The position numbers and the translations under genes were made by a program. Shown piece after piece: positions 1 to 8,472 of a stretch of 64,000 nucleotides of DNA. The stretch spans positions 310,001 to 374,000 of the forward strand of contig NZ_FQVN01000006.1 of assembly GCF_900129375.1 (NCBI RefSeq). Direction: 5' to 3'. The notes below the pieces were generated by a model. It was not told where the DNA came from and made no database searches. It was given only the letters and a program-made list of their open reading frames with translations. The number at the start of each line of letters is the position of its first letter. Positions within the stretch are counted from its first letter, which is position 1. Source of the stretch: Streptoalloteichus hindustanus (GTDB taxonomy: Bacteria > Actinomycetota > Actinomycetes > Mycobacteriales > Pseudonocardiaceae).

Positions 1-186
1 GGCCTGGTCGGCAGCGCGAACAACCTGCGGGACGGCCGGGTCGAGGTGGTCGCCGAGGGGCCGCGCGCCGCGTGCCAGCGGCTGCTCGACCACCTGCGCT
101 CGGCGGAGACGCCCGGCGCCGTGTCCACCGTCGTGGAGCGGTGGACACCGCCCAGGGGCGGGCTCACGGGCTTCGTCGAACGCTGA
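1..186 (+). CDS. acyP: Acylphosphatase, C-terminal part (5' end outside window)
   Basis: The frame is open from base 1 and ends at TGA 184-186, giving 61 residues. The translation begins GLVGSANNLRDGRVEVVAEG, the typical C-terminal half of acylphosphatase (G-x-V-x-N-x-x-D-G-x-V-E-x-x-A-x-G). These small cytosolic enzymes hydrolyse the carboxyl-phosphate bond of acylphosphates. The conserved N-terminal phosphate-binding loop and Arg lie outside the window, so catalytic competence cannot be judged. It sits just upstream of smc on the same strand, an arrangement common in actinobacteria. Confidence 0.85.
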   Translation, partial: GLVGSANNLRDGRVEVVAEGPRAACQRLLDHLRSAETPGAVSTVVERWTPPRGGLTGFVER

Positions 187-206
187 CCGCCGCGGCCCGC
201 GGCCCG

Positions 207-221
207 CGACCGACACGGTCG
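207..221 (+). terminator. Small hairpin in the acyP-smc gap
   Basis: A 6-bp inverted repeat (CGACCG/CGGTCG) with a 3-base loop lies 20 bases after the acyP stop, in very GC-rich DNA. It is a weak candidate terminator with no T-run. Confidence 0.25.
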
Positions 222-256
222 GCCCGCGGTCGCCGCCGGCGGTCGGCCCCACCCAG

Positions 257-262
257 TACCCT
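257..262 (+). promoter_or_regulatory. Candidate -10 element for smc
   Basis: TACCCT matches the actinobacterial -10 pattern TANNNT. It lies about 90 bases upstream of the smc start, in the only less GC-biased part of the gap. No convincing -35 was found, so this is a weak call. Confidence 0.3.
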
Positions 263-354
263 CTCCCAGACCGGTAGCCCCAGGTGTGGGTGTCCCGCTG
301 GAGGAGACGCGACGCCGGCGAGAACGAGACCGTGAGCCGGGAGGCCGCCCCGCC

Positions 355-3300
355 GTGCACCTGAAGAGCCTGACCCTCAAGGGCTTCAAGTCCTTCGCCT
401 CCAGCACCACGCTGCGCTTCGAGCCGGGCATCACCTGCGTGGTCGGCCCCAACGGCTCCGGCAAGTCCAACGTGCTGGACGCGCTGGCCTGGGTGATGGG
501 CGAGCAGGGCGCGAAGGCCCTGCGGGGCGGCAAGATGGAGGACGTGATCTTCGCCGGCACCGCCGGCCGGCAGCCGCTGGGCCGGGCCGAGGTCACCCTC
601 ACCGTCGACAACTCCGACGGCGCCCTGCCCATCGACTACACCGAGGTGTCGATCACCCGGCGGATGTTCCGGGACGGCGCCAGCGAGTACGAGATCAACG
701 GCAACAGCTGCCGGCTGCTGGACATCCAGGAGCTGCTGAGCGACTCCGGCATCGGCAGGGAGATGCACGTCATCGTCGGCCAGGGCCAGCTCGCCGACAT
801 CCTGCAGGCCAAACCCGAGGAGCGCCGCGCGTTCGTCGAGGAGGCCGCCGGCGTCCTCAAGCACCGCAAGCGCAAGGAGAAGGCGCTGCGGAAGCTGGAC
901 GCGATGCAGGCCAACCTCACCCGGCTCACCGACCTCACCGCCGAGCTGCGCCGCCAGCTCAAACCGCTGGGCAAGCAGGCCGAGATCGCCCGCCGGGCCC
1001 AGCAGGTGCAGGCCGAGCTGCGGGACGCCCGGCTGCGCCTGCTCGCCGACGACCTGGTGACCGCGCGCGCCGACCTGGCGCGGGACGAGGCCGACGAGGC
1101 CGCCGCCCGGGCGCGGCGCGGCGAGGTCGAACGGGCGCTGCAACTCGGTCAGGCCGAGCAGAACGCGCTGGAGGAGCAGGTCGCCGCGGACGCGCCCCGG
1201 CTGGCCGGGGCGCAGGACACCTGGTACCGGCTGTCCGCGCTGGAGGAGCGGCTGCGCGGCACCGTGCGGCTGGCCGCCGAGCGGGCCAGGCACCTGTCCG
1301 CCGAGGTCGAGCAGCCCAGGGGCGGCCGCGACCCGGACCAGCTCGACGCCGAGGCCGAACTGGCCGCCGGCCAGGAGGCGGAGCTGGCCGAGGGCGTGGC
1401 CGTGGCCAGGGAGGCGCTGGCCGAGGCCGCCGAGACCCGCGCCGAGCTGGAGGAGTCGCTCAAGGCCGCCGAGCGGGCGCACCTGGCCGCGGTCCGGGCC
1501 GTCGCCGACCGGCGAGAGGGCCTGGCCAGGCTCTCCGGCCAGGTCGACGCGCTGCGCAGCAAGACGGAGGCCGGGGCCGAGGAGATCGAGCGGATGTCCG
1601 CGGCGCTGGCCGAGGCCGCCGACCGCGCCGAACGGGCCCGCCTCGAGCACGAGGAGGCGAGCGCCGCCAGCACCGCCGAGGACGAGGGCGGGCTCGACCT
1701 CGACGAGCGGCGCGCGGCCGCCGACGAGGCGCACCGGCAGGCGAGGGCCAGGGTGGAGGAGCTGGTCGCGGCGGAGCGCGCGGCCGAGAAGGAGATCGCC
1801 TCCTGGCGGGCGCGGGTGGACGCGCTGTCGCTCGGGCTGACCCGCAGGGACGGCGCCGGCGCGCTGCTGGCCGCCGGCGCCCGGCTGCCCGGCCTGCTCG
1901 GCTCGGTGGCCGCCCTGCTCACCGTCGAGCCCGGCGCGGAGGTCGCGCTGGCCGCGGCGCTGGGCGCGATCGCCGACGCCGTCGCCGTCGCCGACCCGGA
2001 CGCCGCGCTCGCCGCCCTGGAGCTGCTCAAGGCCGACGACGCCGGACGGGCCGGCCTGCTCGTCGGCGCCGACACCGCCGGTGTGGACGCTGCCGCCGAC
2101 AGCGCCCGGCGGGCCGGCTGGCCGGCGCTGCCCGCCGGCGCGCGGTGGGCCGTCGACCTGGTCCGCGCGCCCCGCGAGCTGCGCCCCGCCCTGGGCCGGG
2201 CCCTGGACCGGCTCGCCGTCGTCGACGACCTCGCGGCGGCGCGGGCGCTGGTCGCCGCGCACGACGGCGTGCGGGCCGTGACCGTGGACGGCGACGTGCT
2301 CGGCGCGGACTGGGCGGTCGGCGGGTCGAGCCGCAGCCAGAGCGTCATCGAGGTCCAGGCCGCCGTCGACGAGGCGGAGGAGGCGCTGACCGCCGCCGAA
2401 CGGCGGTGCGAGCAGGCGTCGGCCGCCCTGACCGGCGCCCGCGCCGAGGAGAAGGAACGCCGCGCCGCGGTCGCCGCCGCGCAGGAGGCGGTCAACGACG
2501 CGCGGGTGCGCAGGGCGCGCGGCGCCGAGCGGCTGGCCCGGCTCGACCAGGCCGCCCGCTCCGCCGAGAACGAGGTGGAGCGCCTGACCCGGCAGCGGGT
2601 CCGGGTCGAGCAGGCCCGCGAGGAGGCGCTGGCCCGGCTCGCCGAGCTGGAGGAGCGGCTCGCGGCCGCCCACTCCGAGCAGTCGGCCGAGGACGAGCCG
2701 GACACCGAGGAGCGGGACGAGATCGCCAGCCGGCTCGCCGTGGCCCGCCAGGAGGAGGTGGAGGCGCGGCTCGCGCTGCGCACCGCCGAGGAGCGCCACC
2801 GCTCCCTCCAGGGCAGGGCCGACCAACTGCGCAGGGCCGCCCGCGCCGAGCGCGAGGCCAGGGAGCGCGCCGAGCGGGCCCGGCGGACCAGGGCCAGGGG
2901 CGCCGCCGTCGCCCACGCGGTCGTCGCCGGCGGTGAGACCGCGCTGGGCCGCATCGCGTTGTCGCTGGTCAGGGCGACCGAGGAGCGGGACGAGGCGCAG
3001 CGCCGGCGCACCGAGCACGAGGAGGCGCTGGCCAAGGTGCGGGCCCGGGTCCGCGAGCTGTCCACCGAACTGGAGAAGCTCACCGACGCCGTGCACCGCG
3101 ACGAGGTGCTGCGGGCAGAGCAGCGGCTGCGCATCGAACAGCTGGAGACCAGGATCGGCGACGACCACGGGATCGGCCTGGACGACCTGGTCGCCGAGTA
3201 CGGCCCCACCGTCCCGGTGCCGCCGAGCCCCGGCGAGCTGGCCGAGTACGAGGCGGCGAAGGAGCGCGGCGAGCAGGTCACCGCCCCGCAGCCGGTGCCC

Positions 3301-3957
3301 TACGACCGGGCGACCCAGGAGCGGCGGGCCAAGCGCGCCGAGCGGGACCTGTCGCTGCTGGGCAAGGTCAACCCGCTGGCGCTGGAGGAGTTCGCCGCCC
3401 TGGAGGAGCGCTACAAGTTCCTCTCCACGCAGTTGGAGGACCTCAAGGCGAGCCGGCGCGACCTGCTCACCGTGGTCAAGGAGGTCGACGAGAAGATCCT
3501 GGAGCTGTTCGGCTCCGCCTTCGAGGACGTCGCGCGCGAGTTCGAGGTGGTCTTCCGGACCCTGTTCCCCGGCGGCGAGGGCCGGCTGCTGCTCACCGAC
3601 CCGGACGACCTGCTCACCACCGGCGTGGACGTCGAGGCCCGGCCGCCGGGCAAGAAGGTCAAGCGGCTGTCGCTGCTCTCCGGCGGGGAGAAGTCGCTGA
3701 CCGCGGTCGCGATGCTGGTGGCGATCTTCCGGGCCCGGCCGTCGCCGTTCTACGTGATGGACGAGGTCGAGGCGGCGCTGGACGACACCAACCTGCGCCG
3801 GCTGATCGGGCTGCTGGAGGAGCTGCGGGAGACCTCGCAGCTGATCATCATCACCCACCAGAAGCCGACGATGGAGATCGCCGACGCGTTGTACGGCGTG
3901 AGCATGCGGGGCGACGGCATCTCCGCGGTCATCTCGCAGCGCCTGCGCGGCCGCTGA
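355..3957 (+). CDS. smc: Chromosome segregation protein SMC
   Basis: This is a 1200-residue condensin ATPase that compacts and segregates the chromosome as a homodimer with ScpA and ScpB. The Walker A motif GPNGSGKS is at residues 31-38. Long Glu/Ala/Arg-rich coiled coils follow on each side of a hinge at about 500-655. The C-terminal ABC signature LSGGEKS is near 1106 and the Walker B region YVMDEVEAALD near 1132. The length is normal for the family. I chose GTG 355 because the protein then begins VHLKSLTLKGFKSF, the usual SMC N-terminus, with GGGAGG ten bases upstream. The frame remains open upstream to 286, but that extension is not SMC-like. Confidence 0.97.
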   Translation: MHLKSLTLKGFKSFASSTTLRFEPGITCVVGPNGSGKSNVLDALAWVMGEQGAKALRGGKMEDVIFAGTAGRQPLGRAEVTLTVDNSDGALPIDYTEVSITRRMFRDGASEYEINGNSCRLLDIQELLSDSGIGREMHVIVGQGQLADILQAKPEERRAFVEEAAGVLKHRKRKEKALRKLDAMQANLTRLTDLTAELRRQLKPLGKQAEIARRAQQVQAELRDARLRLLADDLVTARADLARDEADEAAARARRGEVERALQLGQAEQNALEEQVAADAPRLAGAQDTWYRLSALEERLRGTVRLAAERARHLSAEVEQPRGGRDPDQLDAEAELAAGQEAELAEGVAVAREALAEAAETRAELEESLKAAERAHLAAVRAVADRREGLARLSGQVDALRSKTEAGAEEIERMSAALAEAADRAERARLEHEEASAASTAEDEGGLDLDERRAAADEAHRQARARVEELVAAERAAEKEIASWRARVDALSLGLTRRDGAGALLAAGARLPGLLGSVAALLTVEPGAEVALAAALGAIADAVAVADPDAALAALELLKADDAGRAGLLVGADTAGVDAAADSARRAGWPALPAGARWAVDLVRAPRELRPALGRALDRLAVVDDLAAARALVAAHDGVRAVTVDGDVLGADWAVGGSSRSQSVIEVQAAVDEAEEALTAAERRCEQASAALTGARAEEKERRAAVAAAQEAVNDARVRRARGAERLARLDQAARSAENEVERLTRQRVRVEQAREEALARLAELEERLAAAHSEQSAEDEPDTEERDEIASRLAVARQEEVEARLALRTAEERHRSLQGRADQLRRAARAEREARERAERARRTRARGAAVAHAVVAGGETALGRIALSLVRATEERDEAQRRRTEHEEALAKVRARVRELSTELEKLTDAVHRDEVLRAEQRLRIEQLETRIGDDHGIGLDDLVAEYGPTVPVPPSPGELAEYEAAKERGEQVTAPQPVPYDRATQERRAKRAERDLSLLGKVNPLALEEFAALEERYKFLSTQLEDLKASRRDLLTVVKEVDEKILELFGSAFEDVAREFEVVFRTLFPGGEGRLLLTDPDDLLTTGVDVEARPPGKKVKRLSLLSGGEKSLTAVAMLVAIFRARPSPFYVMDEVEAALDDTNLRRLIGLLEELRETSQLIIITHQKPTMEIADALYGVSMRGDGISAVISQRLRGR

Positions 3958-4052
3958 TCCCGGCCGGGCGTCGACAGTCAGCCCCTTGTGGACAGTGTCA
4001 GTCCTTTGTGGACTTCAGCCCTGGCGTGGGCATCTGGACCTGCTTGGCGCGG

Positions 4053-4072
4053 GCCGGTTTTCCCGAACCGGC
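4053..4072. terminator. Hairpin in the smc convergent region
   Basis: The arms GCCGGTT and AACCGGC flank a 6-base loop directly before the larger hairpin at 4073-4114. Together they form a tandem stem-loop block between two convergent genes, as expected for a bidirectional terminator. Confidence 0.45.
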
Positions 4073-4114
4073 GGGGCCGTGGAGCCACATCTTCCAGTGT
4101 GGCCCCACGGCCCC
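4073..4114. terminator. Strong bidirectional hairpin after smc
   Basis: Arms 4073-4089 and 4098-4114 are complementary over 17 bases with one mismatch (A4083 opposite C4104), around an 8-base loop. The hairpin lies 116 bases after the smc stop and faces the convergent minus-strand unit. There is no T-tract, as is usual for high-GC actinobacterial terminators. Confidence 0.6.
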
Positions 4115-4421
4115 GTGCTCCTCGCCGCAGTATCAGTCCACTGTGGACTAACGCCGCCTGTCGCCCGCCGCTGCCCCGCGCCGCCCACCGCCGGCCCACG
4201 TATTTCCTGTGCCCTCTCCAGAGTTTCCTAGGGGGCAACCCCCCACTCCAGAACGTCTCACGCGGGTCTGACGGAACGACGGCGGCGATCACCACATCGG
4301 GGGACGTGGGCCGGAGAAATCCGCCAGCCGAGCGACGACACGTCAGCGGACGCCGGCGGCCGGGCGAGTCGCGGCGCCGGGGAACGCCGCCCCGACCAGC
4401 GCCGGGCGGCGCCGCCCGGCG

Positions 4422-4489
4422 CGGTCCCAGCCCGGTCCCAGCCCGGTCCCAGCCCGGTCCCAGCCCGGGTTCGGTCCCGGGTTCGGCCC
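4422..4489. repeat. Minisatellite: four 11-bp units then two 12-bp units
   Basis: CGGTCCCAGCC is repeated exactly four times (4422-4465). Two copies of CGGGTTCGGYCC follow (4466-4489). The block ends 32 bases from the stop of the acidic-protein gene. Confidence 0.85.
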
Positions 4490-4521
4490 CGGCGAGGAAC
4501 CTCCGCCCCTCCGGCGAACGC

Positions 4522-4950
4522 TCACACCAGGTACGAGTCGCCGTCGTCATCGTCGTCGTCCGGACGACCCGACACCGGCCGGGGCTGGCCGGCGGCGATC
4601 ACCTCGTCCAGGTCCGCGCCCTCCTGGATCTGGAGGTAGGCGCGCTGGAGGTCGCCGAGCCCCGACGACAGCGCCTTCTGCACGCGCTCGTCGTCCCAGC
4701 CCCGGCCCTCGGCCAGGTCCTGCCAGGACAGCTCGCCCTCGTCGACGCGCTTCTGGAGCTCGCGCAGCTCCTGGGGCGCCTTGTCGCTGCGGGCGAAGCG
4801 CTCCATCTCCGCGATGTCCTCGGCGGTCACCTCGGCCGAGGGCCGGGCGCGCTCGCTCAGCTCCTTCGCCATGCTGTCCAGGTCGGCCAACCGGCGGTCG
4901 AGCTCGGCCTGCAGCTCCTGGAGCTGGGGGTTCTCAAGGGGGTTGGACAC
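4522..4950 (-). CDS. Small acidic helical protein of a type VII-associated unit
   Basis: I do not recognise a named family. This is a 142-residue acidic, mostly helical protein. The first 90 residues look like coiled coil or helical hairpin (many Glu/Leu/Arg). The tail has a run of six Asp and ends DGDSYLV. There is no signal peptide or membrane segment. Its ATG lies 24 bases after the stop of the WXG-motif gene with a good purine-rich ribosome site, so it is the last gene of the minus-strand unit 6254-4522. By position it might be a chaperone or partner of the putative secreted proteins, but that is inference. Confidence 0.7.
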   Translation of the reverse strand: MSNPLENPQLQELQAELDRRLADLDSMAKELSERARPSAEVTAEDIAEMERFARSDKAPQELRELQKRVDEGELSWQDLAEGRGWDDERVQKALSSGLGDLQRAYLQIQEGADLDEVIAAGQPRPVSGRPDDDDDDGDSYLV

Positions 4951-4974
4951 GTCAGTGCTCCTCGTCGCTCCGGG

Positions 4975-5907
4975 TCAGTTTCCGCCGCCACCGCCGCCAC
5001 CACCGGCGCCGCCGCCACCGGCCGCGCCGGCGCCCGCCGTGTTGGCCGAGTTGCCGAACGAGTCCCGCGCCGTCCCGTAGCTCTGCCGGGCGCCCCTGGT
5101 GTGCTTGCCCAGTTTGTACCCGGCCATCGCCGCGCCGAGCGCGCCCGACTTGGCCGCCTTCGCGCCGTCCTGGTAGGTCTGCTGGCCGTCCTGGAAGTCG
5201 TCGAGCACGTCGGCGGCGTCGTTGAGGTCGCGGACGTCCTTGAGCTTCATCAGCGCGGTGCCCATGGCCTTGACGCCCTCGACCATGCCCTTGATCCCGT
5301 CGATGATCATCTCGATGCTGTTGATCAGCTTCCGGACGTCGTCGACGATGTTGATCGCGTCGTAGACCAGCGTCACCGCGGCCGCCCAGCCGGGGCCGGG
5401 GATGCACGCCTTGATCGCGGCCTTGATCAGGATGTCGATCAGCTTGTCCAGCAGGAACAGCGCGACCTTGACGGCGGTGCGGCAGCTGTTGGCCACGGAC
5501 TGGAACTTGTTGCCGATCATCCGGGCGATCTGCGAGTCGGCCTCGATGGCGACCGTCCACAGCACCTGGATGTGCCGCTCGAAGGACTGGGCGGCCGAGC
5601 CCTCCCAGTTCGGGTCAAGCTGCTTGAGGCCCTCGTTGAGGTTGTGCCGCACCGAGTCCAGCGCGGCGGCCACGTTGTCCCACGCGGCGGCGTTCTTGTC
5701 GATCTTCTCGAAGTCGCCGACCAGCGGGGTGATCAGCGCCTCGATCAGGTCCTCGCCGGCGATCTTCTCGTAGACCCAGTTGACGCCGCGCAGCCGCCAG
5801 CCGGCCGCCTTGATCATTTCTTCGGAGGTCTGGTTGCCGGGGCGGTCCTTGGCCTCCGGCTCCTTGAGCGCTGAGCGCGGGTCCTCGACGTCGGCGTAGG
5901 CGGTCAT
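4975..5907 (-). CDS. WXG-motif protein, putative type VII secretion substrate
   Basis: This is a 310-residue protein. Residues 50-140 resemble an ESX/WXG100 helical hairpin, with the turn motif WEGSAAQSF at about 101-109. A hydrophobic, possibly membrane-active stretch follows at about 145-185. A helical segment leads to a C-terminal low-complexity tail that is almost all Gly after residue 295. WXG100-superfamily proteins are substrates of the type VII (ESX) system. The ATG overlaps the last base of the upstream EspC-like gene stop, so the two are translationally coupled. No ESX core genes (EccC ATPase, mycosin) are in the window, so secretion is inferred. Confidence 0.7.
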   Translation of the reverse strand: MTAYADVEDPRSALKEPEAKDRPGNQTSEEMIKAAGWRLRGVNWVYEKIAGEDLIEALITPLVGDFEKIDKNAAAWDNVAAALDSVRHNLNEGLKQLDPNWEGSAAQSFERHIQVLWTVAIEADSQIARMIGNKFQSVANSCRTAVKVALFLLDKLIDILIKAAIKACIPGPGWAAAVTLVYDAINIVDDVRKLINSIEMIIDGIKGMVEGVKAMGTALMKLKDVRDLNDAADVLDDFQDGQQTYQDGAKAAKSGALGAAMAGYKLGKHTRGARQSYGTARDSFGNSANTAGAGAAGGGGAGGGGGGGGN

Positions 5908-6254
5908 CAGGCGTTACCCCCCGGGACGGCGCGGGCGCTCTCCAGCATGGTGTGGATCTCGTCGGCCCGCTGCTGGCCGGTCCGGTCGGCCCGCTCGTAG
6001 CCGCCGGCCGCCGCCTCCAGCGAGGCCGCGACCTTGGTCAGCCGCTCGTTGGCGAACTCGAGCGTCATGCCGTAGAGGTTCGCCACGCCGGTCACGGCCG
6101 GGTGGAGCAGCGAGAGCACCCCGGTGAACCCGCTGGTGTCGCCGCCCTTCTCCTCGGCGTAGTCGCGGATGGCCAGGAAGTGCTCGGAGTTCCGCTTGAG
6201 CAGCTCCGAATATCCCCGTAGTTCGTCGGGCACGACCCTGAAGTGCTCTGACAC
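5907..6254 (-). CDS. EspC-like (DUF2580-type) type VII secretion target
   Basis: This 115-residue all-helical protein starts MSEHFRVVPDELRGY, the pattern of the EspC/DUF2580 family of ESX-linked secreted proteins. A Tyr-x3-Asp signal (YERAD, residues 86-90) follows the second long helix, matching the YxxxD/E export signal of type VII substrates. There is no Sec signal peptide. It is the first gene of a three-gene minus-strand unit; its stop overlaps the next start by one base. Such proteins usually form antiparallel heterodimers with a WXG partner, which could be the neighbouring 310-residue protein. Confidence 0.75.
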   Translation of the reverse strand: MSEHFRVVPDELRGYSELLKRNSEHFLAIRDYAEEKGGDTSGFTGVLSLLHPAVTGVANLYGMTLEFANERLTKVAASLEAAAGGYERADRTGQQRADEIHTMLESARAVPGGNA

Positions 6255-6478
6255 GCCGTCCTCCGTCTTGACGCGACCTTGATGTGTTGGGAGGTCCGAC
6301 GGAGTGGATCAGGCGGTGGTTCCCCCGGATTCGTCCGAATTGGGGAATGCCCGGGTCACATGGGTCACGGCGCGTGATTGTCCTGGTCAACCGGCCGGGC
6401 GGCGGCCGGCCGGAGCCGACCGCGGAGACCAGGGCGGGAGCGTCAGGACGGCGTCAAGGGCGGCCAAGGCCCGGGACG

Positions 6479-6524
6479 ACGCGGCTGGCCGGGCACACCA
6501 CTTCCGTGGGTCAGCCAGCCGCGT
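6479..6524. terminator. Hairpin after the small acetyltransferase gene
   Basis: Perfect 11-base arms (6479-6489 and 6514-6524) surround a loop that contains a nested CCAC/GTGG stem. It lies 5 bases beyond the minus-strand stop at 6529, a position expected for a terminator of that gene. It also shields the type VII-like unit downstream. Confidence 0.6.
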
Positions 6525-6528
6525 GACG

Positions 6529-6846
6529 TCAGCGGGTGGTCTCGGTGACCCGGTCCCGGTCGACCGGGTCCACCAGGTCCAGGTAGTCGGGGTGGCGGCC
6601 GATCCACGCGGCGACGAACGGGCACAGCGGCCGGACGGCCCGGCCCGCCGCGCGGGCCGCGTCCAGGGCGTGCCTGGTGATCGTGCTGGCCACCCCGGAG
6701 CCGGCGAACTCCTCACCCACCTCCACGTGGGTGAACAGGAGCTTGTTCCCGAGCCTGACGTACTGGGCGAAGCCGGCGATCCGGCCGTCGACGTGCGCCT
6801 CGAAACGGGCCCGCTCGGCAGAGTCGGTCACCACCACGTCCACCAC
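6529..6846 (-). CDS. Small GNAT-type N-acetyltransferase
   Basis: About 105 residues, matching the short single-domain GCN5-related acetyltransferases (PF14542 type). These have a trimmed GNAT fold and accept acetyl-CoA. The core reads FTHVEVGEEFAGSGVAST, corresponding to the beta-4/P-loop region (V-x-x-x-x-x-G-x-G-x-A), followed by PLCPFVAAWIGRHPDY, the typical family end. The frame is open to GTG 6864, but GGGAGGAGG lies inside that extension, two bases before GTG 6846, so I prefer 6846 or the next GTG. The substrate is unknown. Confidence 0.8.
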   Translation of the reverse strand: MVDVVVTDSAERARFEAHVDGRIAGFAQYVRLGNKLLFTHVEVGEEFAGSGVASTITRHALDAARAAGRAVRPLCPFVAAWIGRHPDYLDLVDPVDRDRVTETTR

Positions 6847-6897
6847 GGCCTCCTCCCGGTCCACCGGTCCCGCCCTCCGCGGAGGGACGGGCCCCGT

Positions 6898-8460
6898 TCA
6901 CGGTGCAACGGCCGTGCCGGGACCGCCATTCCTGGGGCTGGCCGCGGCCTCCTCGCCGTCGGCCCGCCCCGCCGGCGCGGCCACCTCGTCCGCCCGGCCC
7001 GGCGTGCCCCGGTGACGGACCGCGAGCAGACCGCCCACCAGCAGGGTCACCGCCACCCCGAGCGGGGTGTACCACGGGAAGGCCAGCGCGACCTCCTTCC
7101 CGTCGGCCGCCGGGAACCTCGGGACGAGGATCACGACCGCCATCACCGCGACGGTGACCACGAACGCCGCCACCGCGTCCGCCTGGGTCGCCCGCCGCAC
7201 GAGCAGACCCAGCAGGAACGCGCCGAGCAGGGCGCCGTAGGTGTAGCCGGTGACGCTGAGCCCCAGCTTCACCACCGGGTCGTTGTAGTTGGTGAACATC
7301 GACGCGAAACCGAACAGGACCACGCCCCACACCAGGGTCCACACCTTGGCCTGGCGCAGCACCGCGCCGTCGCTCAGCGTCCGCCGGCTGAACTTCAGGT
7401 AGATGTCGGTCACGGTCGAGGTCGCCAGCGAGTTCAGCGACGAGGTCATGGCAGCGGCCAGGATGCCGGCGATGAGCAGACCGGACACCCCCGGCGGCAG
7501 CTCGTGGATGATGAAGGTCGGGAACAGCTCGTCCGGCTTGGTCAGGCCCAGCGCGCTCGGCGCCGCGCCCCGGTAGAACGACCACAGCATCGTCCCGATC
7601 AGCAGGAACAACGCGAACTGCAGGAACACCACGACACCGCTGGTGACCAGGGCGCGCTGCCCCTCCCGCAGGCTCCGGCAGGCCAGCAGGCGCTGCACGA
7701 TGAGCTGGTCGGCCCCGTGCGAGGCCATGGAGAGGAACGCGCCGCCGAGCACCGCGACCACCAGCGAGTACTCGTTGGTCAACGGGTTGCCGGTGTCGAA
7801 CAGCTCGAACTTGCCCGCCTCCACCGCCCGGCCGAGCCAGCCCTCGGGCAGCCGGCCGGCCAGCACCGCGACCGCGACCAGCGCGCCGACCACGTACAGC
7901 AGCATCTGCACGGCGTCGACCCAGATGACGGCCCTGGTCCCGCCGAGGTAGGTGTAGACGATCGTGACGACGCTGATCACCAGCACGATGTGCCAGTACT
8001 CGACCGGGACGCCGTAGGCCGCCAGCATCACCTTGATCGGGATGGCGGTGGCGAACAGCCGGACGCCGTCGGCGAGCAGCCGGGTGACCAGGAAGGTCGC
8101 CGACGCGGTCCCCTGCAGGACCGGCCCGAACCGCCGGCCGAGGAAGGCGTACGCGGTGACCAGCTCGCCGGCGAAGTACCGGGGCAGCAGCACGAGGGAC
8201 ACCACGATCCGGCCGACCACGTAGCCCGCCGCCAGCGCCAGGAAGGTGAACGAGCCGAGGTAGGCCGTCGCCGGGATGCTGATCACGGTCAGCGTGCTGG
8301 TCTCGGTGGCGACGATCGCGAAGCACACCACCCACCACGACAGGTCCCGGTCGCTGACGAAGAAGTCGTTCGCCGACTTCTGCCGCCCGCCGAGGACGAT
8401 GCCGAGGACGGGTGCGGCCAGCAGGTAGACGACGATCACGATCAGGTCGAGCGCGTGCAC
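6898..8460 (-). CDS. Sodium:solute symporter (SSS family), probably for a cell-wall amino sugar
   Basis: This is a 520-residue integral membrane protein with about 13 hydrophobic segments, beginning MHALDLIVIVVYLLAAPVLG. It has SSS-family features: the early unwound-helix region VATETSTLTVISIPATAY, and the TM8-region Ser-rich motif AAAMTSSLNSLATSTVTDIY that forms the Na2 sodium site. It lies 12 bases after anmK on the same strand, so the two are almost certainly co-transcribed. AnmK phosphorylates 1,6-anhydro-N-acetylmuramic acid, so this symporter plausibly imports that or a related murein sugar. The substrate is inference; SSS members also carry sialic acid, sugars, proline and urea. Confidence 0.85.
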   Translation of the reverse strand: MHALDLIVIVVYLLAAPVLGIVLGGRQKSANDFFVSDRDLSWWVVCFAIVATETSTLTVISIPATAYLGSFTFLALAAGYVVGRIVVSLVLLPRYFAGELVTAYAFLGRRFGPVLQGTASATFLVTRLLADGVRLFATAIPIKVMLAAYGVPVEYWHIVLVISVVTIVYTYLGGTRAVIWVDAVQMLLYVVGALVAVAVLAGRLPEGWLGRAVEAGKFELFDTGNPLTNEYSLVVAVLGGAFLSMASHGADQLIVQRLLACRSLREGQRALVTSGVVVFLQFALFLLIGTMLWSFYRGAAPSALGLTKPDELFPTFIIHELPPGVSGLLIAGILAAAMTSSLNSLATSTVTDIYLKFSRRTLSDGAVLRQAKVWTLVWGVVLFGFASMFTNYNDPVVKLGLSVTGYTYGALLGAFLLGLLVRRATQADAVAAFVVTVAVMAVVILVPRFPAADGKEVALAFPWYTPLGVAVTLLVGGLLAVRHRGTPGRADEVAAPAGRADGEEAAASPRNGGPGTAVAP

Positions 8461-8472
8461 GGTTCCTCCTGC

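Larger units (their letters stand above)
3975..4149. repeat. Three dispersed copies of an AGTCC-n5-GGACT palindromic motif
   Basis: The copies are AGTCAGCCCCTTGTGGAC from 3976, AGTCCTTTGTGGACT at 4000-4014 and AGTCCACTGTGGACT at 4135-4149. The last is a perfect 7+1+7 palindrome, the middle one has 5-bp arms, and the first is degenerate. They could be operator sites or an intergenic repeat family. No regulator is identifiable from this window. Confidence 0.5.
3958..4521. other. Convergent intergenic region with palindromes, hairpins and minisatellite
   Basis: These 564 bases lie between smc (+) and the convergent acidic-protein gene (-). No credible gene is present. The region holds three copies of a TCAGTCC/TGTGGACT-type motif (3975-4149), two adjacent hairpins (4053-4114) and a run of 11- and 12-bp tandem repeats (4422-4489). 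The open frames crossing it are made of repeat-encoded Pro/Gly/Arg and look spurious. Confidence 0.7.

Noticed and set aside
1149-3281. A 710-codon Ser/Arg/Ala-rich minus-strand frame within smc
   Set aside because: It is a compositional shadow of the SMC coiled-coil codons with no family resemblance.
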